From Bradyrhizobium sp. STM 3809 (GTDB lineage Bacteria > Pseudomonadota > Alphaproteobacteria > Rhizobiales > Xanthobacteraceae), in contig NZ_CAFJ01000507.1 of the NCBI RefSeq assembly GCF_000239795.1, positions 1 through 40,475 of the forward strand: DNA of 40,475 nt, given 5' to 3'. This document shows positions 7,524 through 15,325 of this stretch, in pieces. The number at the start of each line of letters is the position of its first letter. Within the stretch, counting starts at the first letter, position 1. A program made the position numbers and the translations under genes. The notes below the pieces were generated by a model. The model was not told where the DNA came from. It worked only from the letters and a program-made list of their open reading frames with translations, and did no database searches.

Positions 7524-8558
7524 ATGTCCGGCACTGACGAAACCTCCAAGACCATGGTCAAGACCAGGCGCGATCTTCTGCAGACGGCAACGGCTGCAGG
7601 TTCTGCCGCGGCGCTGCTCGCCGGCTTCGGCATCAATCCTGCGCTCGCCGCCGAGATGGGCCGCTCCGAAAAGCCGCTGAAGGCCGCATTCTCCAATGCC
7701 GGTCTGCAGGCGACGTGGTGCGCCCAAGGCAAGCAGGCCGCGGAATGGTGGGGCAAGCTGCTCAATGTCGAGGTGACCTGGTTCGACGGGCAGCTCGACG
7801 CGGTCAAGCAGCGCGCTGCGATCGACAACATGGCGTCGCAGAAGTGGGACTTCGTCGCGATCCAGGCGTTCGGCATCGGAACCCTGACGCAGCCGGTGCA
7901 GAAGATGATCGATGCCGGCATCCCCGTGATCGACATGGACACGCTGATCGCGCCGCTCGATCAGATCAACGTCCACTCGTTCCTCGCTCCCGACAACGAA
8001 TTCATGGGCGCATCCGTCACGCAGGCACTGGCGAATGCGATGGGCGGCAAGGGCAAGATCATCATGACCCAGGGTGCCCTCGGCCACACCGGCGCGCAGG
8101 GCCGCGCCAAGGGCTTCAACTCGGTGATCAAGCAGTTCCCGAACATCGAGGTGCTCGACACGCAGCCGGCGGACTGGGACGTGTCGAAGGCGGCGCGGCT
8201 GTGGGAGACCTATCTCACGAAATATCCGCAGATCGACGCGGCGTTCTTCCACAATGACGACATGGCGCTCGCCGCCTACAACATCATGAAGGCACGCAAC
8301 CGCACCAACATCCTGATCGGCGGCGTCGACGCCATGCCGCCGGCGATCCAGGCCGTCAGCGACGGCCGGATGTTCGCGACCGTCCGCAATCCGTCCTGCC
8401 GTATCCACGGCGGCGCGATCGTGGCGGGTGTGGCTGCGGTCACGGCCGGCGAGAAGAGCGGCCAGGGGATTCCCAAGCAAGTGATCACCGATGGTCCGGT
8501 CGTGACCAAGGCCAATGCTCCGGGCATGCAATGGATGGAGGATCACTTCCTGATCTGA
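7524..8558 (+). CDS. Sugar-type ABC transporter substrate-binding protein (RbsB-like, Tat signal)
   Basis: Periplasmic binding protein of the type 1 (ribose/galactose) fold, 344 residues; it captures the solute for the ATPase and permease encoded next. The N-terminus has KTRRDLLQTATAAG and a hydrophobic stretch ending in NPALAAE, a twin-arginine signal rather than the Sec signal usual for this family. The mature part has the alternating alpha/beta order of the fold: KPLKAAFSNAGLQATW, VTWFDGQLDAVKQRAAIDNM, DFVAIQAFG, MIDAGIPVIDMDT, GKIIMTQGALGHTGAQGRAKGF (shown in pieces by position), FFHNDDMALAAYNIM and ILIGGVDAMP. The ligand cannot be assigned. Start at 7524 is supported by GGGAG seven bases upstream. 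First gene of a three-gene operon. Confidence 0.92.
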   Translation: MSGTDETSKTMVKTRRDLLQTATAAGSAAALLAGFGINPALAAEMGRSEKPLKAAFSNAGLQATWCAQGKQAAEWWGKLLNVEVTWFDGQLDAVKQRAAIDNMASQKWDFVAIQAFGIGTLTQPVQKMIDAGIPVIDMDTLIAPLDQINVHSFLAPDNEFMGASVTQALANAMGGKGKIIMTQGALGHTGAQGRAKGFNSVIKQFPNIEVLDTQPADWDVSKAARLWETYLTKYPQIDAAFFHNDDMALAAYNIMKARNRTNILIGGVDAMPPAIQAVSDGRMFATVRNPSCRIHGGAIVAGVAAVTAGEKSGQGIPKQVITDGPVVTKANAPGMQWMEDHFLI

Positions 8559-8569
8559 AGTCGCCTCTC

Positions 8570-10075
8570 ATGACCGACAGCCGCCCACCGCTTCTGGAAT
8601 TGCAGGACATCACCAAGTCGTTCGGCGGCGTCACCGCATTGCGCGGCGTCGACTTCGCGCTTCGCCCCGGCGAGATCCATGGTCTCGTCGGGGAGAACGG
8701 CGCCGGCAAGAGCACGCTGATGAAGATCATCGCCGGCGTGCACACCGGATTTTCCGGCCGTTTCCTGCTCGACGGCCGCGAGGTTCATTTCAACTCCGCC
8801 CGCGATGCCCGCGCGGCCGGCATCGCGATGGTTCACCAGGAGCTCAGCGTCGCGCCCGACCTGACCGTGGCCGAGAACGTGTTTCTCGGCAACCAGCCGA
8901 CCAATGCGCTGGGGATCGTGCAGTGGCGCCGGATGGCGCGCGAGGCCGCCGAGCAGCTCAAGCGCCTCGGCATCGACGCCGATCCGATGAGCCGGCTCGG
9001 CGATCTGCCGATCGGCGTGCAGCAGCTGATCGAGATCGCCCGCGTGCTGTTCTCGGGCGCCCGCATCATCATCCTGGACGAGCCGACCTCGGCGCTCTCG
9101 CCGCCCGAGGTCGAGCGGCTGTTCGCAGCCCTGCGCCGGCTGCGCGAGCAAGGCACCGGGATCATCTTCATCTCGCATTTCATCGAGGACATCCTGCTGA
9201 TCTCGGATGAGGTCACGGTGTTCCGCAACGGCCGCAAGATCATGGAGACCCGCGCGGCCGACACCAGCAAGGCGGCGCTGATCGAGGCGATGATCGGCAA
9301 AGGTCGCGACGCGCTGGAGGACAGCTACACGCATGACATCACCCTGCCCCCTGCGCCGGCCGGCAAGCCGGTCGTGGTCGAAGCCGATGGCGTGTCGCTG
9401 GCGCGCAATCTGAAGCGCGTCTCGTTTGCGGTCCACGCCGGCGAGGTGCTCGGCGTCTACGGCTTCATGGGCTGCGGCCAGCTCGAGCTGGCGCGGATCC
9501 TGTTCGGCAAGCTCGCGCCCGACGCCGGCGAGCTGCGCATGTCAGGCGAGGCCAACCGCTTCAAGAGCACGGCGGATGCCCGCCGCGCCGGCATCGCCTT
9601 CGTGCCGGAGAGCCGGCGCGACATGCTGTTCCTGCAGGAGCCGGTCTACAAGAACGTGTCGATCAGCATCCTCGATCGCATCAATGCGCTGCTGCTCAAG
9701 CCCGCGCGCGAACGCGCGCTGGCGCAGCGCCAGGTCGAGCAGCTGCAGATCCGCCCGGCGGATGTCGAGATCGAGCTCGGCCTGCTCTCCGGCGGCAACC
9801 AGCAGAAGGTCGCGCTGGCGAAGTGGCTCAGCCATCCGCCGCGGCTTCTCGTGTTGTGCGAGCCGACCCGCGGCATGGATGTCGGCGCCAAGAGCGACGT
9901 CATCCAGATCGTCCGGCAGCTGCGCGACCAGGGCATTGCGGTGATCGTGCTGTCGACCGAGCCGGAGACGGTGCTGTCCTTGGCCGACCGCGTCATCGTG
10001 CTCAAGCGCGGCGAGGTCGTGCGCGAATTCGCCGGCGAAACCATCAGCAAAGACCGTCTGCTCGAGGCGGCGTAG
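8570..10075 (+). CDS. Sugar-type ABC transporter ATP-binding protein, duplicated ATPase (RbsA/MglA-like)
   Basis: Energises the importer with two fused ABC domains (501 residues), the layout of the CUT2 class. Domain 1: Walker A GENGAGKST, signature region LPIGVQQLIEIARVL (a variant of LSxGQ), Walker B IIILDEPTSAL, then ISHF. Domain 2 has the degenerate Walker A typical of the class (GFMGCGQLEL), a good signature LLSGGNQQKVALAKWL and Walker B LLVLCEPTRGMDVGAK. Domain 2 therefore probably binds but may hydrolyse ATP poorly, as in relatives. The ATG at 8570 lies 11 bases after the binding-protein stop; an earlier ATG at 8531 would overlap that gene and adds residues with no family resemblance. 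Confidence 0.94.
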   Translation: MTDSRPPLLELQDITKSFGGVTALRGVDFALRPGEIHGLVGENGAGKSTLMKIIAGVHTGFSGRFLLDGREVHFNSARDARAAGIAMVHQELSVAPDLTVAENVFLGNQPTNALGIVQWRRMAREAAEQLKRLGIDADPMSRLGDLPIGVQQLIEIARVLFSGARIIILDEPTSALSPPEVERLFAALRRLREQGTGIIFISHFIEDILLISDEVTVFRNGRKIMETRAADTSKAALIEAMIGKGRDALEDSYTHDITLPPAPAGKPVVVEADGVSLARNLKRVSFAVHAGEVLGVYGFMGCGQLELARILFGKLAPDAGELRMSGEANRFKSTADARRAGIAFVPESRRDMLFLQEPVYKNVSISILDRINALLLKPARERALAQRQVEQLQIRPADVEIELGLLSGGNQQKVALAKWLSHPPRLLVLCEPTRGMDVGAKSDVIQIVRQLRDQGIAVIVLSTEPETVLSLADRVIVLKRGEVVREFAGETISKDRLLEAA

Positions 10076-10085
10076 GGAGATGTCC

Positions 10086-11231
10086 ATGGCGCATGGCGAC
10101 ACCGTTCCGATGCCGGAGGCGCAGGCGCGCCGCGCCGGCATCGCCTCGCTGCTGCGCTCGCAGATGCGCAACATCGCGCCGTTCCTCACCCTGATCTTCC
10201 TGACGGCGTTTTTCGCGATCGCCAGCCCGTCCTTCGCGACGCTCGACAATGTCGGCAATATCCTGACCCAGGTCTCCGTCACCGGCATCATCGCCGTCGG
10301 GCTGACATTCGTCATCCTCTGTGCCGAGATCGACCTGTCGATCGCGGCGATCGCCAATGTCACCGGCATTGCCGTCGCCTACTTCACCCTGCAGGAGTCC
10401 TACGTCAACATCGCCAACGTGCCGCTGCCGGGCTTTGCCGCGATCCTGCTCGCGCTGGCGCTGTGCGCCCTGCTCGGCGCGGTCAACGCCTTCGGCCTGA
10501 CCGTGATCGGAATCCCCTCCTTCATCATGACCTTGGCGATGATGCAGATCGCGGCCGGAATCTCGGCCATGCTGGTGCGCGGCCAGATCGCCTACAAGGT
10601 GCCGCCTGTTATCACGACGCTCGGCTCAGGATCGATCGCCGGCATCCCCTGGATCGTGGTCGTCGCCGCGCTGATGCTGCTGCTCGGCCACCTCGTGCTG
10701 ACCTACACGCGCTTCGGCCGCTACGTCTACATGGTCGGCGGCAACCGCGAGGCCGCTGAATATTCCGGCCTGAACGTCAAGCTGATCCTCGGTAGCGTGA
10801 TGGTCATCTCGGCGGTGTGCTCGGGCATCGGCGGCATGCTGGGCGTGGCGCATTTCGGCAGCGCGCAGCAGAACGAGTTCGACACCTATCTGCTCGACTC
10901 GATCGCCGCCGTCGTGGTCGGCGGCACCAGCCTGTTCGGCGGTCGCGGCGGCATCGGCAACACCATCGTCGGCCTGTTCGTGCTCGGCGTGCTCAACAAT
11001 GGCCTCGACCACGTCAACATCGACAGCTTCCTCAAGATCCTGATCCGTGGCCTGATCCTGCTCGCGGCGCTCGTAATCAACGTCTACGCGCAGCGGCTGC
11101 GCGCCAAGGCCGCGGACCAGCCGAGATGCCGTAGAGTGGGCAAAGCGATGCCGCCAGGCGTCGCGTGCACACCGTGCGTCAGCAAACTCGGCGCGCGATG
11201 GTGGGCACGGCGCGAGACAGAGCGAGGCTAG
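10086..11231 (+). CDS. Sugar-type ABC transporter permease (RbsC-like) with a repeat-encoded C-terminal tail
   Basis: Membrane subunit of the importer, 381 residues with eight to ten hydrophobic helices. Family hallmarks are VGLTFVILCAEIDLSIAAI near the first third, the cytoplasmic coupling region TRFGRYVYMVGGNREAAEYSG, and SIAAVVVGGTSLFGGRGG near the end. The normal protein should stop shortly after VINVYAQRLRAKAA; the last 35 or so residues (from about 11130, CRRVGKAM...RRETERG) are encoded inside a palindromic intergenic repeat and look like run-on translation. AGGGAG precedes the ATG at 10086 by a good spacing, which is why I prefer it over the ATG at 10080. The tail, if made, would be basic and cytoplasmic. 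Confidence 0.92.
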   Translation: MAHGDTVPMPEAQARRAGIASLLRSQMRNIAPFLTLIFLTAFFAIASPSFATLDNVGNILTQVSVTGIIAVGLTFVILCAEIDLSIAAIANVTGIAVAYFTLQESYVNIANVPLPGFAAILLALALCALLGAVNAFGLTVIGIPSFIMTLAMMQIAAGISAMLVRGQIAYKVPPVITTLGSGSIAGIPWIVVVAALMLLLGHLVLTYTRFGRYVYMVGGNREAAEYSGLNVKLILGSVMVISAVCSGIGGMLGVAHFGSAQQNEFDTYLLDSIAAVVVGGTSLFGGRGGIGNTIVGLFVLGVLNNGLDHVNIDSFLKILIRGLILLAALVINVYAQRLRAKAADQPRCRRVGKAMPPGVACTPCVSKLGARWWARRETERG

Positions 11232-11265
11232 TTGATCATGCGTGGCGCGCTTTTGCCCACCCTAC
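11131..11265. repeat. Palindromic repeat A (GTAG[A/G]GTGGGCAAA ends), overlapping the permease 3' end
   Basis: The ends are inverted copies: GTAGAGTGGGCAAA at 11131-11144 and its near-perfect reverse complement TTTTGCCCACCCTAC at 11251-11265 (one mismatch). The interior carries a further GGTGGGCACGGCGCG segment at about 11210. I recognise this as a type of interspersed element seen in Bradyrhizobium intergenic DNA. The permease stop codon (11229-11231) lies inside it. Confidence 0.75.
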
Positions 11266-11303
11266 GCAGCTGTTATCATCCTCAATGGCGAGGCGGCGCT
11301 GCC

Positions 11304-11386
11304 GTAGCCCGGATGAGCGCAGCGACATCCGGGTTCAAACGCGCATAATCGGAGAACCCGGATATCGCTACGCTCATCCGGGCTAC
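11304..11386. repeat. Palindromic repeat B (GTAGCCCGGATGAGCG ends)
   Basis: GTAGCCCGGATGAGCG at 11304-11319 is matched by CGCTCATCCGGGCTAC at 11371-11386, a perfect 16-bp inverted repeat, with a second inner pair (ATCCGGGTT / AACCCGGAT). It would fold into a long hairpin. It resembles a widespread rhizobial/Bradyrhizobium palindromic element. Confidence 0.8.
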
Positions 11387-11398
11387 CCGTTAACCTCC

Positions 11399-11477
11399 GT
11401 CATTGCGAGCGAAGCGAAGCAATCCAGGGCTGCGTGGACACTCTGGATTGCTTCGTCGCTTCGCTCCTCGCAATGAC
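11399..11477. repeat. Palindromic repeat C (GTCATTGCGAG ends)
   Basis: GTCATTGCGAG at 11399-11409 is matched by CTCGCAATGAC at 11467-11477; inside, GAAGCAATCCAG and CTGGATTGCTTC form a second inverted pair with a short central loop. The element ends 12 bases before the mtnK stop codon, so the hairpin may also act as the 3' end of the mtnK or ABC transcript. Confidence 0.8.
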
Positions 11478-11489
11478 GACTGGGATCGT

Positions 11490-12791
11490 TCAGAACCCCG
11501 GCTGCCAATGGCGCAGGTCGCGCGCAGCCTTGGTCACTGCCTCGATCGATGTGAACGACGCCGTCTCCACCATCAGCTTGCGGGCGAGCCGGAGCGCGCG
11601 CGCCTCGCTGGTCGCCCGTCGCCTGGGATCCTCGATCAGCTCGAAATCGATATTGTGCGCCAGCCCGAGAATGCGGCGGATGATCTTGGCGGCCGTGAAG
11701 CCAACGGCATCCTGGAACAGTTTCGACATGTAGGCCTGACGTTCGGCTTCCAGCCGCGCCGCGCCGGCCTCGCCGGGGAACAACGACAGCGGATAGGCAT
11801 CGCCTGTCGCCTCGCTGCGCCACAGCGCGATAAACTTCTGCGCGAAGCCGCTCCAGACCTGATCAACCGTGCCGAGCACCCAGCTCTCGAAAGCGTCCCT
11901 GTCACCTTGTGACTGCTCGTGACCAGCCGAAGCGAAATACGCCATCAGGAGATTTGCCAGCACCGCGCCGACATCGAACCCCATCGGGCCATAGAACGCG
12001 AATTCGGGATCGATGACCTTGGTCTCTCGCTCCGTGACCATGATCGATCCCGTGTGCAGATCGCCATGGATCAGCGCCTCGGCGCTCGACAGGAATTTCA
12101 GCTTCAGCCGGGAGATCGCGACATGCAGATCGAGATCGGCGCGGATATCGGCGGCGGCCGCGTCGAGCCACGGCGCCGTCCAGCGGTTCTGCTCGGCGAC
12201 CCGATACGGATCGGTGAAGATCAGGTCCTCGGTGATCTTGCACAGCGCATGGTTGCCGGCGAAGCTGGCGATGGCCTCCTTCTTCGCAGCGGCCGGCAGC
12301 GCGAGGTCCGACGAGAAGAACAGCGACCGCGCCATGAAGGTCGTGATGTGCTCGACGAAGGCCGGATAGATCGTGCCCGCCACCAGTCCCTTGCGCATGA
12401 TGATGTGCGGCTCGAGCAGCTCCATCGCCGTCAGCGCCAGCGCCGGATCATGATGGACGATGGTCGGCACCAGTCCCGGCGCAAGACGGTTCTGATGGGT
12501 CAGCGCCAGATGCTCATAGTGGGCACGCGACAGCGGCAGCGGCCAGCTCTCGCCGACCAGGCGCACGTAGGGCAGCGCCTGCTTCACCGCCAGTCCGCCG
12601 GATGTCCCCTTGACGATGAAGACGAGGTTGAGATTGCCGTCGCCGACCTCCGTGACCGACCAGCGCTCGGCCGGTCCGCCGAGCCGGGCGGCGACGGCCG
12701 GCACCGCCGCGAGGGTGCTGCGAAGATCCGTCTCGTTCAGAATGCGATAGCCCGCTGGCGTCTCCTGCCCGGCTGCAGCCGATGTCGTCAC
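11490..12791 (-). CDS. mtnK: S-methyl-5-thioribose kinase
   Basis: Phosphorylates methylthioribose to methylthioribose-1-phosphate, a step of the methionine salvage pathway, in the cytoplasm. The 433-residue protein has the aminoglycoside-phosphotransferase-like kinase fold: an N-lobe with GDGNLNLVFIVKG and the ATP-binding lysine in LAVKQALPYVR, MELLEPH as hinge region, catalytic loop HGDLHTGSIMV (about 244-254) and metal-binding IDPEFAFYGPMGFD. The GDLHTGS and DPEFAFYGP motifs are specific for MtnK rather than general choline/aminoglycoside kinases. It is transcribed on its own towards the ABC importer. The next step enzyme, MtnA, is not in the window. Confidence 0.93.
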   Translation of the reverse strand: MTTSAAAGQETPAGYRILNETDLRSTLAAVPAVAARLGGPAERWSVTEVGDGNLNLVFIVKGTSGGLAVKQALPYVRLVGESWPLPLSRAHYEHLALTHQNRLAPGLVPTIVHHDPALALTAMELLEPHIIMRKGLVAGTIYPAFVEHITTFMARSLFFSSDLALPAAAKKEAIASFAGNHALCKITEDLIFTDPYRVAEQNRWTAPWLDAAAADIRADLDLHVAISRLKLKFLSSAEALIHGDLHTGSIMVTERETKVIDPEFAFYGPMGFDVGAVLANLLMAYFASAGHEQSQGDRDAFESWVLGTVDQVWSGFAQKFIALWRSEATGDAYPLSLFPGEAGAARLEAERQAYMSKLFQDAVGFTAAKIIRRILGLAHNIDFELIEDPRRRATSEARALRLARKLMVETASFTSIEAVTKAARDLRHWQPGF

Positions 12792-12832
12792 GCGCGACCT
12801 CCCCTGTCGATCTTGTTTTCACTCCCTATAGC

Positions 12833-12863
12833 AAAAAAGCCGACACGCGTCCGCGCGTCGGCT
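12833..12863 (-). terminator. Intrinsic terminator of the nuo-birA-rnj-mce-DUF1467 unit
   Basis: On the minus strand AGCCGACGCGCG and CGCGTGTCGGCT form a 12-bp stem (one G-U pair, two-base loop; 12838-12863) followed by a run of six T residues (12833-12838). It lies 28 bases after the DUF1467 stop codon and before mtnK, so it separates the two units. Confidence 0.9.
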
Positions 12864-12890
12864 TCGAGAATGTTGTGCAATGCAAGCGAG

Positions 12891-13166
12891 CTAGAACGGC
12901 ATGCCCATCAGCCTCGACAGCCGCTCGACGTTGAGATAGCCGGCCTGATAGGCCGCGAGCGCAAGTCCGAAGATCACGGCCGAGAGCAGCGTGGTCCAGA
13001 TCAGGCGGCGGCCCATCAGGCTGACCGTGGGCGCGCCGGGATCGGTGCCGGGCGACACGCCGCCGCTCTCGTGCTGGCTGCGCACACCGAACGGCAGGGT
13101 CACGAACAGCATGACCCACCACAGCACGAAGTAGATCGCGAGCCAGGTCGAGATCGTATAGGCCAT
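12891..13166 (-). CDS. DUF1467 family membrane protein
   Basis: A 91-residue inner-membrane protein of unknown function. Two hydrophobic helices are visible: ISTWLAIYFVLWWVMLFVTLPFGV near the N-terminus (given by position, residues 5-28) and LIWTTLLSAVIFGLALAAYQAG (about 55-76). The segment LPFGVRSQHESG between them is the recognisable DUF1467 signature. The family is almost confined to alphaproteobacteria and usually follows the methylmalonyl-CoA epimerase gene, as here (13 bases apart), often just before proS. In this window proS is about 11 kb away. Last gene of the long minus-strand unit. Confidence 0.88.
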   Translation of the reverse strand: MAYTISTWLAIYFVLWWVMLFVTLPFGVRSQHESGGVSPGTDPGAPTVSLMGRRLIWTTLLSAVIFGLALAAYQAGYLNVERLSRLMGMPF

Positions 13167-13179
13167 GATCGTGCCCGCC

Positions 13180-13584
13180 TCAGGCCTGCTCGATTTCGAC
13201 CAGCGCGCCCGAAAAGTCCTTCGGGTGCAGGAACAGCACCGGCTTGCCGTGAGCGCCGATGCGCGGCTGCCCGTCGCCGAGCACGCGGGCGCCCTCCCTG
13301 ATCAGCGTGTCGCGCGAGGCGATGATATCGGGCACCTCGTAGCAGACATGGTGGATGCCGCCGTCGGCATTGCGCTCGAGAAACTTCGCGATCGGCGAGG
13401 CCTCGCCGAGCGGCTGGATGAACTCGATCTTGGTGTTGGGCAATGTCACGAACACGGTGATGACGCCGTGATCCGGCAGCAGCAGCGGCGCCGAGATCTC
13501 CGCGCCAAACGCGGCGCCATAGATCTTCGCCGCCTTCTCCGCGTCCTTGACCGCGATCGCCACGTGGTTCAGCCGGCCCAGCAT
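13180..13584 (-). CDS. mce: Methylmalonyl-CoA epimerase
   Basis: Interconverts the (R) and (S) forms of methylmalonyl-CoA in propionyl-CoA breakdown. A 134-residue vicinal-oxygen-chelate (glyoxalase-fold) protein: LGRLNHVAIAV at the N-terminus gives the first metal His, and GIHHVCYEVPD the second block, with the fold's two beta-alpha-beta-beta-beta units; ALVEIEQA at the C-terminus carries the last metal Glu. GGAGG five bases before the ATG at 13584 fixes the start. It stands between rnj and the DUF1467 gene, a conserved arrangement in related genomes, though no other propionate gene is nearby. Confidence 0.92.
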   Translation of the reverse strand: MLGRLNHVAIAVKDAEKAAKIYGAAFGAEISAPLLLPDHGVITVFVTLPNTKIEFIQPLGEASPIAKFLERNADGGIHHVCYEVPDIIASRDTLIREGARVLGDGQPRIGAHGKPVLFLHPKDFSGALVEIEQA

Positions 13585-13654
13585 TGCATCCTCCACCAAT
13601 TGTTTGTCGTTCGATTGGCCTGCGTCAGACGACCAAGACCACCATCACCAACAT

Positions 13655-15325
13655 TCAGACGTCCAGGACGTGGACGAGGCAGATCGGCTTCTTGCCCCAT
13701 TGCTCGTTGACCGCCGCGCGCACCGCCCGCCGCACCGACTCCGCAGCAGCGTCGGGATCGCGCCGTCGCGCCCGCGGCAGGCCCTCGAAGGTCGAGACGA
13801 CCGCGTCGAACACGATGTCGTCCATCTCCTCACCGGCCGAGGTCTTCTCGGGGATGCCGACCATGTCGACCTCGGGATCGTCGGCCAGCTCGCCCTTCTC
13901 GGTGACGGCCATGGCGACGAAGATGCAACCCGCGAAGGACATCTTGCGCCGCTCGACCACGGCGCGCGACTTCGAATCCTCGAGGATGGTGCCGTCCTTG
14001 TAGAGCCGTCCCGACGGCAGTTCGTCGATGATGCCGGGATCGCCGGGGCCGAGCTTGACGAGGTCGCCGTTACGGCAGGTGATGACCTTCGGCACGCCGC
14101 AGGCGCGCGCCAGCTTGGCGTGCTCGTTCAGATGCAGCGCCTCGCCATGCACGGGGATGAGCAGCTGCGGCCGCGTCCAGGCGATCATGTCGCGCAGCTC
14201 GTCGCGCCGCGGATGGCCGGAGACATGAACGAGATGATCGCGGTCGGTGATGATCTCGATGCCCTGCTGCACCAGGCCGTTGATGACGGCGCCGACGGCC
14301 TTCTCATTGCCGGGAATGGTGCGCGAGGAGAAGATCACCGTATCGCCCTTGTTGAGCGTCACCAGCGGATGGTCGTCATTGGCGATGCGGGCCAGTGCGG
14401 CGCGCGGCTCGCCCTGGCTGCCGGTGCACAGCGCCAGCACCTTGTCCGGCGGGAAATGGCCGTACAGATCCATGCCGCGGAAGTTCTGCACGCCGTCGAG
14501 ATAGCCGGTCTCGCGCGCGACCTGGACGACGCGCTCCATGGCGCGGCCGACGATCACGACCTCGCGCTCGGCCTCGCGCGCCGCTTCGGCGACGGCGCGG
14601 ATGCGCGCGACGTTGGAGGCGAAGGTGGTGACGGCGACGCGGCCCTTCGCTTCCTTCACCAGGGCGGCGATGGTCTTGGCGACCTCGGCCTCCGACGGCG
14701 ATCGGCCCTCGCGCACGGCATTGGTGGAGTCGCCGATCAGCGCGAGCAGCCCGGCGTCGCCGAGCTCGCGCAGCCGCTTCTCGTCGGTCGGCGCCCCCAA
14801 GACCGGCGTCGGATCGATCTTCCAGTCGCCGGTGTGGAGGACCGTGCCGACCTCGGTGTGAATCGCGAGCGCGTGCGATTCCGGAATCGAATGCGCGACC
14901 GGAATGAACTCGACGTTGAACGGCCCGATGTCGACGCGGCCGCCTGACGGGATCACCTTGACCGGGATCTTCGCCGGAAGCCGTTCGGCCTCGCACTTGG
15001 CCTCGAACAGCGCGGCACTGAACTTGGTCGCGTAGATCGGGCATTTCAGCCGCGGCCAGAGGTCGATGATGGCGCCGAAATGATCCTCATGGGCGTGGGT
15101 CAGCACCAGGCCGACGAGGTTCTTGCCCTCCTTCTCCAGGAAGCTGACGTCGGGCATGATCAGGTCGATGCCCGGCAGATGCTCCTCGTCGCCGAAGGAC
15201 ACGCCGAGATCGATCGCGAGCCAGGAGCGCTGGTGGCGGTTGCCGAGCCCGTAGATCGACAGGTTCATGCCGATCTCGCCGACACCTCCGAGCGGTGCAA
15301 ATGTCAGTTCGTCCGGACGTGCCAT
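13655..15325 (-). CDS. rnj: Ribonuclease J
   Basis: Metallo-beta-lactamase/beta-CASP nuclease with 5'-3' exonuclease and endonuclease activity in RNA maturation and decay; alphaproteobacteria use it alongside RNase E. The 556 residues show the metal motif THAHEDH (76-82), HSIPES, HTGDWKID, then the beta-CASP block (TTFASNVARI, VIVGRAMERVV, CTGSQGEPRAAL) and the closing HVSGHPRRDEL and PVHGE motifs, plus a C-terminal RNA-binding/dimer region. The ATG immediately follows the birA stop codon with no spacer, so translation is probably coupled. It is part of the nuo transcription unit by position. Confidence 0.95.
   Translation of the reverse strand: MARPDELTFAPLGGVGEIGMNLSIYGLGNRHQRSWLAIDLGVSFGDEEHLPGIDLIMPDVSFLEKEGKNLVGLVLTHAHEDHFGAIIDLWPRLKCPIYATKFSAALFEAKCEAERLPAKIPVKVIPSGGRVDIGPFNVEFIPVAHSIPESHALAIHTEVGTVLHTGDWKIDPTPVLGAPTDEKRLRELGDAGLLALIGDSTNAVREGRSPSEAEVAKTIAALVKEAKGRVAVTTFASNVARIRAVAEAAREAEREVVIVGRAMERVVQVARETGYLDGVQNFRGMDLYGHFPPDKVLALCTGSQGEPRAALARIANDDHPLVTLNKGDTVIFSSRTIPGNEKAVGAVINGLVQQGIEIITDRDHLVHVSGHPRRDELRDMIAWTRPQLLIPVHGEALHLNEHAKLARACGVPKVITCRNGDLVKLGPGDPGIIDELPSGRLYKDGTILEDSKSRAVVERRKMSFAGCIFVAMAVTEKGELADDPEVDMVGIPEKTSAGEEMDDIVFDAVVSTFEGLPRARRRDPDAAAESVRRAVRAAVNEQWGKKPICLVHVLDV

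Noticed and set aside
10886-11080. Minus-strand short open frames inside the permease gene
   Set aside because: Shadows of the permease coding sequence with no start signals or motifs.
11399-11477. Small CRISPR array
   Set aside because: The three repeats are palindromic, different from each other and not regularly spaced; no spacer pattern.
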